From: an uncultured Alistipes sp.
GTDB taxonomy: Bacteria; Bacteroidota; Bacteroidia; Bacteroidales; Rikenellaceae
Assembly: GCA_947364365.1 (NCBI GenBank)
Contig: CANASP010000001.1
Span: 62,001 to 126,000 of the forward strand
Length of the DNA stretch: 64,000 nucleotides
Direction of reading: 5' to 3'
The translations under genes and the position numbers were made by a program. The notes beneath the pieces are model-generated. The model worked only from the letters and a program-made list of their open reading frames with translations, made no database searches and was not told the DNA's origin. Shown piece by piece: positions 31,575 through 39,668 of the stretch; the stretch's first letter is position 1; every line of letters starts with the position of its first letter.

Positions 31575-33563
31575 CTACAGGATCAGCCGCTGCAACTTTC
31601 GTGCGATGGTGACCTTCGCCTGGTTCAACGCCGCCAGACGCTGGACCAGCGCCGCCTCGTCCTCTTCGGTCAGCTCTCCGGTGAGTTTGGCCTGCAACTC
31701 CTTGATCAGTCCTTCGATGATCTTCGACCGGTAGAGCGTCACCGCCTTGGGAACCCCCACGGCCAGCATCTCGGCGTCGCTCTCCACGTGGATCTCCTTG
31801 CGTTGCCACAACTGGCTGGGGACGTAGTTGTCGTCCGAGGTGAGGATGTCGACCGAGAGGTTGCACACCTCGGGGTCGGGGTGGTTGAGAAAGTGGTGGG
31901 CCGGCACCTCGACGCCCGTTCCCAACTGGCGCCACTGCGTGCGGTAGGTGTCGAGAATCTGGTTGTAGAGCGGGTTGCGGAACGTGAGCGAGTCGGCGTC
32001 GAGCTCGGCGAAGATCACCTCGGCGACGTTGCAGGCGACCATCGTGCGTCCCTCCTTGAACTCGAACCCGGCGTGGCCGTACTTGAGGAGGTACTTCACC
32101 AGCTCGCGTTCGAGCGCCTCGATGCTGCTTCCCGCCTCGATCTGGCTGACGAACTCCACGGAGGGCTGTGCCGCCGGGGCCGGCTGCGGCGCTTCGGCGC
32201 GCTGGCGTGCCGTCTGGCGGCGCAGGAACTCGTCGGTCTCGCGGTCGCCCGTCGAGGCGAGGCGCTTGCGGGCCACCTCCGAGATGAGGATGCGTTCGTC
32301 GATGTCCATGATCCGCCCGCACTCCTTGATGTAGACCGACCGCTGGATCGGATCGGGGATCTGGGCGATGGACTGCACCATGTCGCCGATCAGGGCGGCC
32401 TTGCGGATCGGGTCGCCCTCGGCGTCCTTCAGCAGCAGCCGGGCCTTGAAGGCCAGGAAATCCTGCTCGTTGGAGCGGATATACTCCTGTACCTCGGCCG
32501 CCGTGTGGCTGCGGGCGAACGAGTCGGGGTCCTCGGGCTCGGGCAGCAGCACCACGCGGACGTTCATCCCCTCCTTGAGGATCATGTCGATGCCGCGCAG
32601 CGAGGCGTGGATGCCCGCCGAGTCGCCGTCGTAGATCACCGTAATGTTCTTGGTGAAGCGGCTCAGCAGGCGGATCTGGTCGGTGGTGAGCGACGTGCCC
32701 GACGACGAGACGACGTTCTCCACGCCGGCCTGGTGCATCGAGATCACGTCGGTGTAGCCCTCGACCAGGATGGCGTACTCGTGCTGCTGGATCGCCTTCT
32801 TGGCGAAGTAGAGGCCGTAGAGCTCGCGTTTCTTGCTGTAGATCTCGCTCTCGGGCGAGTTCTGGTATTTAGCGACCTGCTTGTCGGTGCGCAGCGTGCG
32901 GCCGCCGAAGGCGACGATGCGGCCCGAGATGTTGTGCACGGGGAAGATCACCCGGTCGCGGAAGCGGTCGTAGAGCGAGCCGTCGCTTTCGCGCTGGAGC
33001 GAGAGGCCCGTCGCGAGCAGGAATTCGCGCTTGTATCCGGCCTCCAGCGCATCTTTCGACATCCGGTCTCCCTTGGCGGGACAGAAGCCGAGACCGAACT
33101 TGCGGATCGTGGCGTCGGTCATTCCGCGCGTCTGGCGGAAATAGGACATCCCGACGCTCATTCCTTCGGGCTGCTTCTGGAGGTAGTCGGCGAAGTAGCC
33201 GGCGGCCCAGCCGTTGAGGGCGAACATCGATTCGCGGTCGTCGTTGCGCCGCTCCTCCTCGGGGGTCAGCTCCCGCTCCTTGACCTCGATGCCGTAGCGT
33301 TTGGCCACGGTCTTCAACGCCTCGGGGTAGGTCATGTTCTCGTGCTCCATGAGGAAGGTGACGGCATTGCCGCCCTTGCCGCAGCCGAAGCACTTGTAGA
33401 CCCCCTTGGCCGGGGAGACGATGAACGACGGGGTCTTCTCGTTGTGGAACGGACAGCACGCGGTGTAGTTCACGCCCTTGCGCCGGAGCGTGACGAAGTC
33501 GCCGATGATATCCACGATGTTGGCGGCGGCGTAGATGCGGTCTACCGTTTCCCTGTCGATCAT
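31575..33563 (-). CDS. dnaG: DNA primase DnaG
   Basis: A 662-residue replicative primase. Residues 1-65 hold the CHC2 zinc finger (Cys37, His40, Cys58, Cys61 in ACCPFHNEKTPS and KCFGCGKGG). The Toprim core contains LVEGYTDVISMHQAG, SSSGTSLT and VIYDGDSAG. The C-terminal part is the helical DnaB-interaction domain. Typical length. It is monocistronic, with a promoter whose -7 element lies only 5 nt before the ATG. Confidence 0.97.
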   Translation of the reverse strand: MIDRETVDRIYAAANIVDIIGDFVTLRRKGVNYTACCPFHNEKTPSFIVSPAKGVYKCFGCGKGGNAVTFLMEHENMTYPEALKTVAKRYGIEVKERELTPEEERRNDDRESMFALNGWAAGYFADYLQKQPEGMSVGMSYFRQTRGMTDATIRKFGLGFCPAKGDRMSKDALEAGYKREFLLATGLSLQRESDGSLYDRFRDRVIFPVHNISGRIVAFGGRTLRTDKQVAKYQNSPESEIYSKKRELYGLYFAKKAIQQHEYAILVEGYTDVISMHQAGVENVVSSSGTSLTTDQIRLLSRFTKNITVIYDGDSAGIHASLRGIDMILKEGMNVRVVLLPEPEDPDSFARSHTAAEVQEYIRSNEQDFLAFKARLLLKDAEGDPIRKAALIGDMVQSIAQIPDPIQRSVYIKECGRIMDIDERILISEVARKRLASTGDRETDEFLRRQTARQRAEAPQPAPAAQPSVEFVSQIEAGSSIEALERELVKYLLKYGHAGFEFKEGRTMVACNVAEVIFAELDADSLTFRNPLYNQILDTYRTQWRQLGTGVEVPAHHFLNHPDPEVCNLSVDILTSDDNYVPSQLWQRKEIHVESDAEMLAVGVPKAVTLYRSKIIEGLIKELQAKLTGELTEEDEAALVQRLAALNQAKVTIARKLQRLIL

Positions 33564-33568
33564 ACGTG

Positions 33569-33600
33569 CAAAGGTAATTCATACGCCAGCCATATACAAC
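33569..33600 (-). promoter_or_regulatory. dnaG promoter, near-leaderless
   Basis: Read leftward: -33-like GTTG (33597-33600), a 20-bp spacer, and -7 TACCTTTG (33569-33576). Only CACGT separates it from the ATG at 33563, so the transcript should start at or within a base or two of the start codon. Confidence 0.75.
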
Positions 33601-33670
33601 TTTATGCCCGATTTCTTTTGGGTCGGGCGCTGCCGTTGCGGGCCGGGGCGCGGATAAAAGCGGTTTACGG

Positions 33671-33729
33671 TCCGTAGCCTGCGGAGGCTTTTCGGGCGGA
33701 TGCGGGAAGAGGGAACCTCCGCCGGGAGC
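33671..33729. repeat. Dispersed GC-rich inverted repeat, diverged copy E
   Basis: Left arm TCCGTAGCCTGCGGAGG (33671-33687) and right arm CCTCCGCCGGGAGC (33716-33729) keep the GGAGG/CCTCC core of the family. Non-coding, between dnaG and the duplicated sdhB tail. Confidence 0.5.
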
Positions 33730-33795
33730 TGCTCTCTGTCGCTCTTCAGTCTCTACCGAAGGGCGCCTGTTTTCAGCACGGACTCGTAATCGGGA

Positions 33796-33860
33796 CGCAG
33801 CCTGCGAAGGGCGGCACGAACGACAGTGAGTTGCGGGCCTTCGCCGGGGCGAGGCTGCGG
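33796..33860. repeat. Dispersed GC-rich inverted repeat, diverged copy F
   Basis: Left arm CGCAGCCTGCGAAGG and right arm CCTTCGCCGGGGCGAGGCTG, then CGG, face each other across about 25 nt. The arm ends match the GCAGCC/GGCTGC ends of copies A-C. The remaining part of the 33601-33908 gap has no gene. Confidence 0.5.
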
Positions 33861-33908
33861 CCCGCGCGGCTTTTGAAGAAGCCGCAGTTTGCCCGGAGTT
33901 CGTTTGCT

Positions 33909-34018
33909 TCGCCCGCCAAGAAAAAGGGCAGGGATCCATTCCCTGCCCTCGTTGAAAGCGTTTCCGCCCAGGATTAGTCATCCAGCTTCGCCGAGAGGAA
34001 CTCGCGGTTCAGGCGGGC
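33909..34018 (-). pseudogene. Duplicated sdhB tail plus terminator
   Basis: These 110 bp repeat 34074-34183 with 5 mismatches. The segment carries the last 15 codons of sdhB (ending FLSAKLDD and stop) and the complete terminator hairpin of the sdh operon. It has no start and would make no protein. A linker of 55 bp with a CCCCTTTT/AAAGGGG palindrome separates the two copies. It gives the operon a second terminator in tandem. Confidence 0.9.
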
Positions 34019-34082
34019 ACCGCCCCTTTTCAAAGGGGCTGGTGGATTGTCGACTCTTTGCGCGGCGCGCATATCGCCCGCC

Positions 34083-34115
34083 AAGAAAAAGGGCAGGGAT
34101 TCATTCCCTGCCCTT
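34083..34115 (-). terminator. Terminator of the sdhCAB operon
   Basis: Read leftward, AAGGGCAGGGA (34105-34115) and TCCCTGCCCTT (34089-34099) form an 11-bp stem with a 5-nt loop, followed by TTTC. A second copy is in the duplicated segment at about 33918-33950. Confidence 0.9.
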
Positions 34116-34138
34116 GTCGAAAGCGTTTCCGCCCCGGG

Positions 34139-34882
34139 TTAGTCATCCAGCTTCGCCGAGAGGAACTCGCGGTTCAGGCGGGCGATATGCGCGATGGAGA
34201 TCTGCTTGGGGCACTCGGCCTGGCAGGCACCCGTGTTGGTGCAGTTGCCGAATCCCAGCTCGTCCATCTTGGCGACCATCGCCTTGGCGCGGCGTGCGCC
34301 CTCCACGCGGCCCTGGGGCAGCTTGGCGAGCGACGATACGCGGGCTGCGACGAAGAGCATCGCCGAGCCGTTCTTGCACGTCGCGGCGCAGGCTCCGCAG
34401 CCTACGCAGGCAGCGGCGTCCATCGACTCGTCGGCATCGGCCTTGGCGATGGGAATGGCGTTGCCGTCGGGCACCGAGTTGGTGCGTACCGAGACGAAGC
34501 CGCCGGCCTGGAGAATCTGGTCGTAGGCACCGCGGTTGACCACCAGGTCCTTGATGACGGGGAAGGCCGCCGAGCGCCACGGCTCGATGGTGATCGTCGC
34601 GCCGTCCTTGAACTTGCGCATGTAGATCTGGCAGGTGGTGGCGCCGTCGCCGGGACCGTGGGCGCGGCCGTCGATGTGCAGCGAGCACATGCCGCAGATA
34701 CCCTCGCGGCAGTCGTGGTCGAAGGCCACGGGCTCCTTGCCCTGGTGTACGAGGTCGTTGTTGAGGATGTCGAGCATCTCGAGGAACGAGGTGTCGGCCG
34801 AAATGTTCTCGACCTTGTAGGTCTCGAATGCGCCCTGGGATTTAGCGTCTTTCTGACGCCATATCTTCAATGTGAAATTCAT
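34139..34882 (-). CDS. sdhB: Succinate dehydrogenase/fumarate reductase iron-sulfur subunit
   Basis: A 247-residue electron-transfer subunit. The [2Fe-2S] ligands are in [18 protein letters not shown]. The [4Fe-4S] and [3Fe-4S] ligands are in [14 protein letters not shown] and [15 protein letters not shown]. All cluster Cys appear present. It passes electrons between the FAD subunit and haem or quinone in SdhC. It is last in the operon, 41 bp after sdhA. Its final 15 codons are duplicated downstream. Confidence 0.96.
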   Translation of the reverse strand: MNFTLKIWRQKDAKSQGAFETYKVENISADTSFLEMLDILNNDLVHQGKEPVAFDHDCREGICGMCSLHIDGRAHGPGDGATTCQIYMRKFKDGATITIEPWRSAAFPVIKDLVVNRGAYDQILQAGGFVSVRTNSVPDGNAIPIAKADADESMDAAACVGCGACAATCKNGSAMLFVAARVSSLAKLPQGRVEGARRAKAMVAKMDELGFGNCTNTGACQAECPKQISIAHIARLNREFLSAKLDD

Positions 34883-34923
34883 GGTTTCGAATCGTTGATT
34901 AAAGGTGATACGTCAAAAAGGGG

Positions 34924-36870
34924 TTAGTCCTTGTAGTTGCGCTGTGCGCGGTGGGTGAACTCGTAGTCGAGCGCCTCCTGGGTCATCTCCGGAGCCTGGT
35001 CCATGCCCTTGTACTCCCATACGGCGGCGTAGGCGAACTTGTCGTCGTGACGCAGCGCCTCGCCCTCCTCGGTCTGGTGCTCCGAGCGGAAGTGACCGCC
35101 GCACGACTCCTCGCGGTTGAGCGCGTCGCGTGCCATCAGCTCGCCCAGCTCCAGGAAGTCGGCCAGGCGCAGGGCCTTCTCCAGCTCGACGTTGAAGTCG
35201 TCGGCCTTGCCCACGACCTTCACGTCCTTCCAGAACTCCTTGCGCAGGGCCTGGATCTCGGTGATCGCACGTTCGAGCGACTCCTTGGTGCGGGCCATGC
35301 CGACGTTCTCCCACATGATGTGGCCGAGCTTCTTGTGGATGTCGTCGACCGACTGCTTGCCGTTGATCGACAGCAGCTTCGCGATGCGCTCCTTGACGCT
35401 CTTCTCGGCCTCGTCGAAGGCCTTGGTGTCGGTCTTCACCTTCGGGGCCTGGATCTTCTTCGAGAGGTAGTCGCCGATGGTGTAGGGCAGCACGAAGTAG
35501 CCGTCGGCCAGACCCTGCATCAGGGCCGATGCGCCCAGACGGTTGGCTCCGTGATCCGAGAAGTTGGCCTCGCCGATGGCGTAGAGACCCGGGATGGTGG
35601 TCATCAGGTTGTAGTCGACCCAGATACCGCCCATCGTGTAGTGCACGGCGGGGAAGATCTGCATCGGCTGCTCGTAGGGGCTCACGTCGGTGATCTCCTC
35701 GTACATGTCGAAGAGGTTGCCGTAGCGCTGCTTGATGATCTCCTTGCCCAGACGCTCGATGGCGGTCTTGAAGTCGAGGAAGACGGCCAGGCCGGTCTCG
35801 TTGACGCCGAAGCCTGCGTCGCAGCGCTCCTTGGCGGCACGCGAGGCCACGTCGCGCGGCACGAGGTTACCGAAGGCCGGATAGCGGCGCTCCAGATAGT
35901 AGTCGCGGTCCTCCTCGGCGATGTCCGACGGCTTCTTGGCGCCCGAACGGATCGCCTTGACGTCCTCGATCTTCTTCGGCACCCAGATACGGCCGTCGTT
36001 GCGCAGCGACTCCGACATGAGGGTCAGCTTCGACTGCTGGTCGCCGTGCACGGGGATGCAGGTGGGGTGGATCTGCGTGAAGCAGGGGTTGGCGAAGCCG
36101 GCGCCCTTGCGGTAGCACTGGAAGGCGGCCGAGCCGTTCGACGCCATGGCGTTGGTCGACAGGAAGAAGACGTTGCCGTAGCCGCCCGTGGCGATCACGA
36201 CGGCGTGGGCGCCGTGGCGCTCGATCTCGCCCGTGACGAGGTTGCGGGCGATGATGCCCTTGGCCTCGCCGTCCTCGATGACGATGTCGAGCATCTCGTG
36301 GCGCGGGTAGCTCTTCACCGAGCCGGCGGCGATCTCCTTGTTGAGCGCGGCGTAGGCGCCCAGCAGCAGCTGCTGGCCGGTCTGGCCGCGGGCATAGAAC
36401 GTGCGCGATACCTGCGCGCCGCCGAACGAACGGTTGGCCAGCAGACCGCCGTACTCGCGGGCGAAGGGCACGCCCTGGGCGACGCACTGGTCGATAATGA
36501 GGTTCGAGACCTCGGCCAGACGGTAGACGTTGGCCTCGCGGGCGCGGTAGTCGCCGCCCTTGATCGTATCGTAGAAGAGACGGTATACCGAGTCGTTGTC
36601 GTTCTGGTAGTTCTTCGCTGCGTTGATACCGCCCTGCGCGGCGATCGAGTGGGCGCGGCGGGGCGAATCCTGGATGCAGAATACCTTGACATTATATCCC
36701 AGCTCGCCGAGCGAAGCGGCTGCGGAGGCACCGCCCAGACCCGTTCCGACGATGATGATGTCGAGCTTGCGCTTGTTGGCGGGGCTCACGACCTTGATGG
36801 CTGCCTTGTGGTTGCTCCATTTGTCTGCGAGCGCACCGGCGGGAATTTTAGCGTCTAATTTGAAAGCCAT
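34924..36870 (-). CDS. sdhA: Succinate dehydrogenase/fumarate reductase flavoprotein subunit
   Basis: A 648-residue catalytic subunit with covalently bound FAD. The dinucleotide fold is [20 protein letters not shown]. The FAD-linked His is in the [15 protein letters not shown] block. The substrate region includes [18 protein letters not shown] and [14 protein letters not shown]. In anaerobic Bacteroidota this enzyme mainly reduces fumarate to succinate; direction cannot be read from sequence. Gaps of about 40 bp to sdhC and sdhB fit a single operon. Confidence 0.97.
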   Translation of the reverse strand: MAFKLDAKIPAGALADKWSNHKAAIKVVSPANKRKLDIIIVGTGLGGASAAASLGELGYNVKVFCIQDSPRRAHSIAAQGGINAAKNYQNDNDSVYRLFYDTIKGGDYRAREANVYRLAEVSNLIIDQCVAQGVPFAREYGGLLANRSFGGAQVSRTFYARGQTGQQLLLGAYAALNKEIAAGSVKSYPRHEMLDIVIEDGEAKGIIARNLVTGEIERHGAHAVVIATGGYGNVFFLSTNAMASNGSAAFQCYRKGAGFANPCFTQIHPTCIPVHGDQQSKLTLMSESLRNDGRIWVPKKIEDVKAIRSGAKKPSDIAEEDRDYYLERRYPAFGNLVPRDVASRAAKERCDAGFGVNETGLAVFLDFKTAIERLGKEIIKQRYGNLFDMYEEITDVSPYEQPMQIFPAVHYTMGGIWVDYNLMTTIPGLYAIGEANFSDHGANRLGASALMQGLADGYFVLPYTIGDYLSKKIQAPKVKTDTKAFDEAEKSVKERIAKLLSINGKQSVDDIHKKLGHIMWENVGMARTKESLERAITEIQALRKEFWKDVKVVGKADDFNVELEKALRLADFLELGELMARDALNREESCGGHFRSEHQTEEGEALRHDDKFAYAAVWEYKGMDQAPEMTQEALDYEFTHRAQRNYKD

Positions 36871-36910
36871 ATCGTTTGTGTGTTTATTGTTCTACGGTTC
36901 GGGGAACGGA

Positions 36911-37615
36911 TTAGCAGGCGCCGCAGCAGCAGGGGCAGGCGCTCTTGATGAAGAAGACCACGACCACGGCGGCGAAACCGAGGAAGAGGAGCGTAGCCAC
37001 GATGTTGGCCAGGCACTTCAGGCGGGGATACCACGTGTCGTTGGCCCAGCCCACGGTCTGGAACATCGACCATACGCCGTGCGTGAGGTGGAACCACAGC
37101 GCCACGAGCCACAGCAGGTAGAGCACCACGTAGTACCACTTCGAGAAGGTGTAGGCGATCAGCGAGGCACCGTCGGCAGGGCTCAGACCCAGCGAGTTGG
37201 TGTGCTCGCCCATGAGCTCCACGAGCTGCATCTTGGCCCAGAAGTTGCACAGGTGCAGGGCGATGCCGGCGATGATGATCCAGCCCAGCACGAGCATGTT
37301 CTTCGACGCCCAGTCGACACCCTTCTCCTGCACCGTCACGGCGTAGCGCTGCTTGCCGCGGGCCTGGTAGTTGTTGTAGGTCAGCCACAGCGCGTAGGCG
37401 AAGTGGAGCAGTACGCCGCCGGCCAGCACCAGCGTACCCACCAGCGCATACCAGTTGGCACCCAGGAAGGCGCAGATCATGTTGTAGGCGTCGGCCGAGA
37501 CGAGTGCCGCGAGGTTCATGGACATGTGGAAGAGAATGAACAGCACGAGGAAGCACCCCGTGAGGCTCATCACCAACTTCTTGCCCAGCGAGGAATTGGT
37601 CAGAAAACAGCTCAT
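36911..37615 (-). CDS. sdhC: Succinate dehydrogenase cytochrome b subunit (B-type)
   Basis: A 234-residue membrane anchor with five helices and haem-ligand His residues (FILFHMSMNLAAL, GVLLHFAYALWLTY, GIALHLCNFWAKM, WFHLTHGVWSMF). This is the single-anchor, two-haem B-type architecture known from Wolinella and Bacteroides. Unusually, it ends SACPCCCGAC, with five Cys in the last eight residues. It heads the operon behind a promoter at 37670-37700. Confidence 0.95.
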   Translation of the reverse strand: MSCFLTNSSLGKKLVMSLTGCFLVLFILFHMSMNLAALVSADAYNMICAFLGANWYALVGTLVLAGGVLLHFAYALWLTYNNYQARGKQRYAVTVQEKGVDWASKNMLVLGWIIIAGIALHLCNFWAKMQLVELMGEHTNSLGLSPADGASLIAYTFSKWYYVVLYLLWLVALWFHLTHGVWSMFQTVGWANDTWYPRLKCLANIVATLLFLGFAAVVVVFFIKSACPCCCGAC

Positions 37616-37669
37616 AATGTTTGAATTTTACGTATTTTTGTTAAAGATTTGTGTTTGCGTTCCGCGACA

Positions 37670-37700
37670 CAAAGATAAGTATTGTTTGCGTAATAACAAC
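37670..37700 (-). promoter_or_regulatory. sdhCAB promoter
   Basis: Read leftward: GTTG (37697-37700), a 19-bp spacer and -7 TATCTTTG (37670-37677). The leader to the sdhC ATG is about 45-50 nt and AT-rich. Confidence 0.8.
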
Positions 37701-37736
37701 TAAAACGGTCCGATTTTCGGCTCCCGATTCCGATTT

Positions 37737-38270
37737 ATGGAGAAAAAAGCGCTGCGCAAAGCGATGAAACAACGTAATTTGGCCCTCACGGCCGCCGAAC
37801 GGGCCGCCGCCTCCGAGCGCATCCTGCGCCGCGTGGAGGCGCTCGACGCCTTCGCCTCGGCCCGCACCGTGGCGCTCTACGCCGCGCTGCCCGACGAACC
37901 CGACACGGCCGCGGCGCTCGGGCGCTGGTCGGAGGACCGGCGGCTGGTCGTGCCGCGCGTCGAGGGCGATACGATGCGCTTTTTCCGCTACGATCCCGCC
38001 GCGATGCGGCCCGGAGCCTTCGGCATCGCCGAGCCCGGCCCCGCGGCCGAGGAGTGTCTCCCGCAGGAAATCGACCTCGTGGTGGTCCCCGGAGTCGCCT
38101 TCACGGCGGACGGGGCGCGCATGGGGCGGGGAAGGGGTTACTACGACCGCTACCTGTCCCAGCCGGCCCTGCGGGCGACGAAGGTGGGGGTGTGCTACGC
38201 CCACCAGCTCTGCGACGGGCTGCCCACGGAGCCCCACGACGTGGCGATGGATGCCGTGGTCGCCGGTTGA
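37737..38270 (+). CDS. 5-formyltetrahydrofolate cyclo-ligase
   Basis: A 177-residue enzyme that converts 5-formyl-THF to 5,10-methenyl-THF with ATP. Basic N-terminal helix (KKALRKAMKQRNLALTAAER), LYAALPDEPDT, and the signature VPGVAFTADGARMGRGRGYY followed by DRYL carry the substrate and ATP sites. Slightly short but complete. It is divergent from sdhCAB. Confidence 0.95.
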   Translation: MEKKALRKAMKQRNLALTAAERAAASERILRRVEALDAFASARTVALYAALPDEPDTAAALGRWSEDRRLVVPRVEGDTMRFFRYDPAAMRPGAFGIAEPGPAAEECLPQEIDLVVVPGVAFTADGARMGRGRGYYDRYLSQPALRATKVGVCYAHQLCDGLPTEPHDVAMDAVVAG

Positions 38271-38354
38271 GGTGTCGCCGGCAGGTGCTGCGACAGCCCC
38301 GCCCCAGGGCGACTTTGGCACGATCCGTGCCCGGTGGCGGAGAAAAACGCAACT

Positions 38355-39254
38355 ATGGAAAAATGCAAGGCCGCACTGGTGCTGGCCGGGGGCGGAGCGC
38401 GCGGCATCGCCCACATCGGGGCCATCGAGGAGCTTTACGCCGCGGGCTATGAGATCACGGCCGTCGCGGGCACCTCGATGGGGGCGCTCGTGGGCGGGAT
38501 GTTCGCTTCGGGCCATCTGGCCCTCTTCAAGGAGTGGCTGTGCGGCCTCGACTCCCGCCGGGTCTTCGAACTGGTGGATCTGGTGTGGAGCGCCGAGGGG
38601 CTGGTCAAGGGCGACCGCGTGATGGACGCACTCCGCGGGTTGGTTCCCGATCGGCCCATCGAGCGGCTGCCGCTGCCCTTTGCGGCCGTGGCCGCCGACG
38701 TGGTCACGGGCGACGAGGTGGTTCTCGACAGCGGGAGCCTCTACGAGGCGATCCGCGCCTCGATTTCCATTCCGTCGGTTTTCCGCCCCGTGCGGCGCGA
38801 CGGGATGATCCTGGTCGACGGGGCGGCCGTCAACCCCATGCCGCTCGACCGCGTGCGCCGCACGGAGGGCGACTGCCTGGTGGGGGTCGATGTGAGCGCC
38901 CGCTACGGCGACGAGCCCGCGCGGCGCGCCTGCGAATCGTTCAACCACTATCAGATGCTCCACTCCGCCTCGGAGATCATGCAGCAGCGCATCACGCGGC
39001 TCATGTGCGAGTTGCACCGTCCCGACCTGCTCGTCGAACTGCCTACGGACAGCTACGGCACCTTCGAGTTCTACCGTGCCGCCGAGATCATCGAGGCGGG
39101 CCGCCGGGCGACCCGTGCCGCGCTCGACCGCGTGGCGTCGTCGCAGACGCGCCGGCGCCCTTCCGCTCCGGAGCGCTCCCGCTCTCCGTTCGGGGAAGAG
39201 GCGCTGTCGCCGGCCGATCCGGCGTCGGTTCTCGAATCGGCGCTGCGGTCGTAA
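38355..39254 (+). CDS. Patatin-like phospholipase
   Basis: A 299-residue acyl hydrolase (start at ATG 38355; a GTG at 38334 is an alternative). It has the oxyanion loop GGGARGIAHIG, the nucleophile elbow GTSMG and the Asp of DGAAVNPMP, giving the Ser-Asp dyad of bacterial RssA-type patatins. No signal peptide, so a cytoplasmic or inner-face role in lipid turnover is likely. The C-terminal 40 residues are low-complexity and basic. It is followed by a bidirectional terminator shared with tRNA-Leu. Confidence 0.93.
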   Translation: MEKCKAALVLAGGGARGIAHIGAIEELYAAGYEITAVAGTSMGALVGGMFASGHLALFKEWLCGLDSRRVFELVDLVWSAEGLVKGDRVMDALRGLVPDRPIERLPLPFAAVAADVVTGDEVVLDSGSLYEAIRASISIPSVFRPVRRDGMILVDGAAVNPMPLDRVRRTEGDCLVGVDVSARYGDEPARRACESFNHYQMLHSASEIMQQRITRLMCELHRPDLLVELPTDSYGTFEFYRAAEIIEAGRRATRAALDRVASSQTRRRPSAPERSRSPFGEEALSPADPASVLESALRS

Positions 39255-39271
39255 GGGTGCCTTTCAAATAA

Positions 39272-39302
39272 AAAAATTCGCTACGTCGTAGCGAATTTTT
39301 TT
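39272..39302. terminator. Bidirectional terminator between patatin gene and tRNA-Leu
   Basis: AAAAATTCGCTAC (39272-39284) pairs with GTAGCGAATTTTT (39288-39300) around a 3-nt loop, with a T-run on either strand. It serves both converging transcripts. Confidence 0.92.
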
Positions 39303-39305
39303 CTG

Positions 39306-39389
39306 TACCCGGAGCCGGGGTCGAACCGGCACGACATTGCTGTCATTGGTGTTTGAGACCAACGCGTCTACCGATTCCGCCATCCGGGC
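39306..39389 (-). tRNA. tRNA-Leu (anticodon CAA)
   Basis: An 84-nt class II tRNA on the minus strand. Acceptor GCCCGGA pairs with TCCGGGT, discriminator A. Anticodon stem TTGGT/ACCAA with loop CTCAAAC gives anticodon CAA. A long variable arm (TGACAGCAATGTCG) is typical of Leu. T arm GCCGG-TTCGACC-CCGGC. No CCA is encoded. Confidence 0.95.
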
Positions 39390-39414
39390 AAGCGATTCCG
39401 AGGAATCGGGTGTG

Positions 39415-39422
39415 CAAAGATA
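39415..39422 (-). promoter_or_regulatory. tRNA-Leu -7 element
   Basis: TATCTTTG read leftward, 25 bp before the tRNA 5' end; the -33 position has only a weak match. The gap 39423-39668 toward uvrC has no gene. It includes a small GC hairpin (CCCCTCC/GGAGGGG at about 39559-39576). Confidence 0.7.
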
Positions 39423-39668
39423 AACATTTAATTTGAAAAACAGGTGGTGAACACGTACAATTTTGCACCGAACGGGGATTCGGATGCTATTTCGGCTCTC
39501 GGCGGTCAAGAAACTGCGGCCTCTGGCCGCATGGTCGAATCTGACCCTCCCCCGAACCCCCTCCTTTGGAGGGGCTTTCGGCGCGATCCGGGACGTTGTC
39601 GTGTTTTGTCGTGTGTGGGTGTTAGCATGTAGCCTCCGTTAGGATGTCGGTTGCACGGGCGCCGGTGT

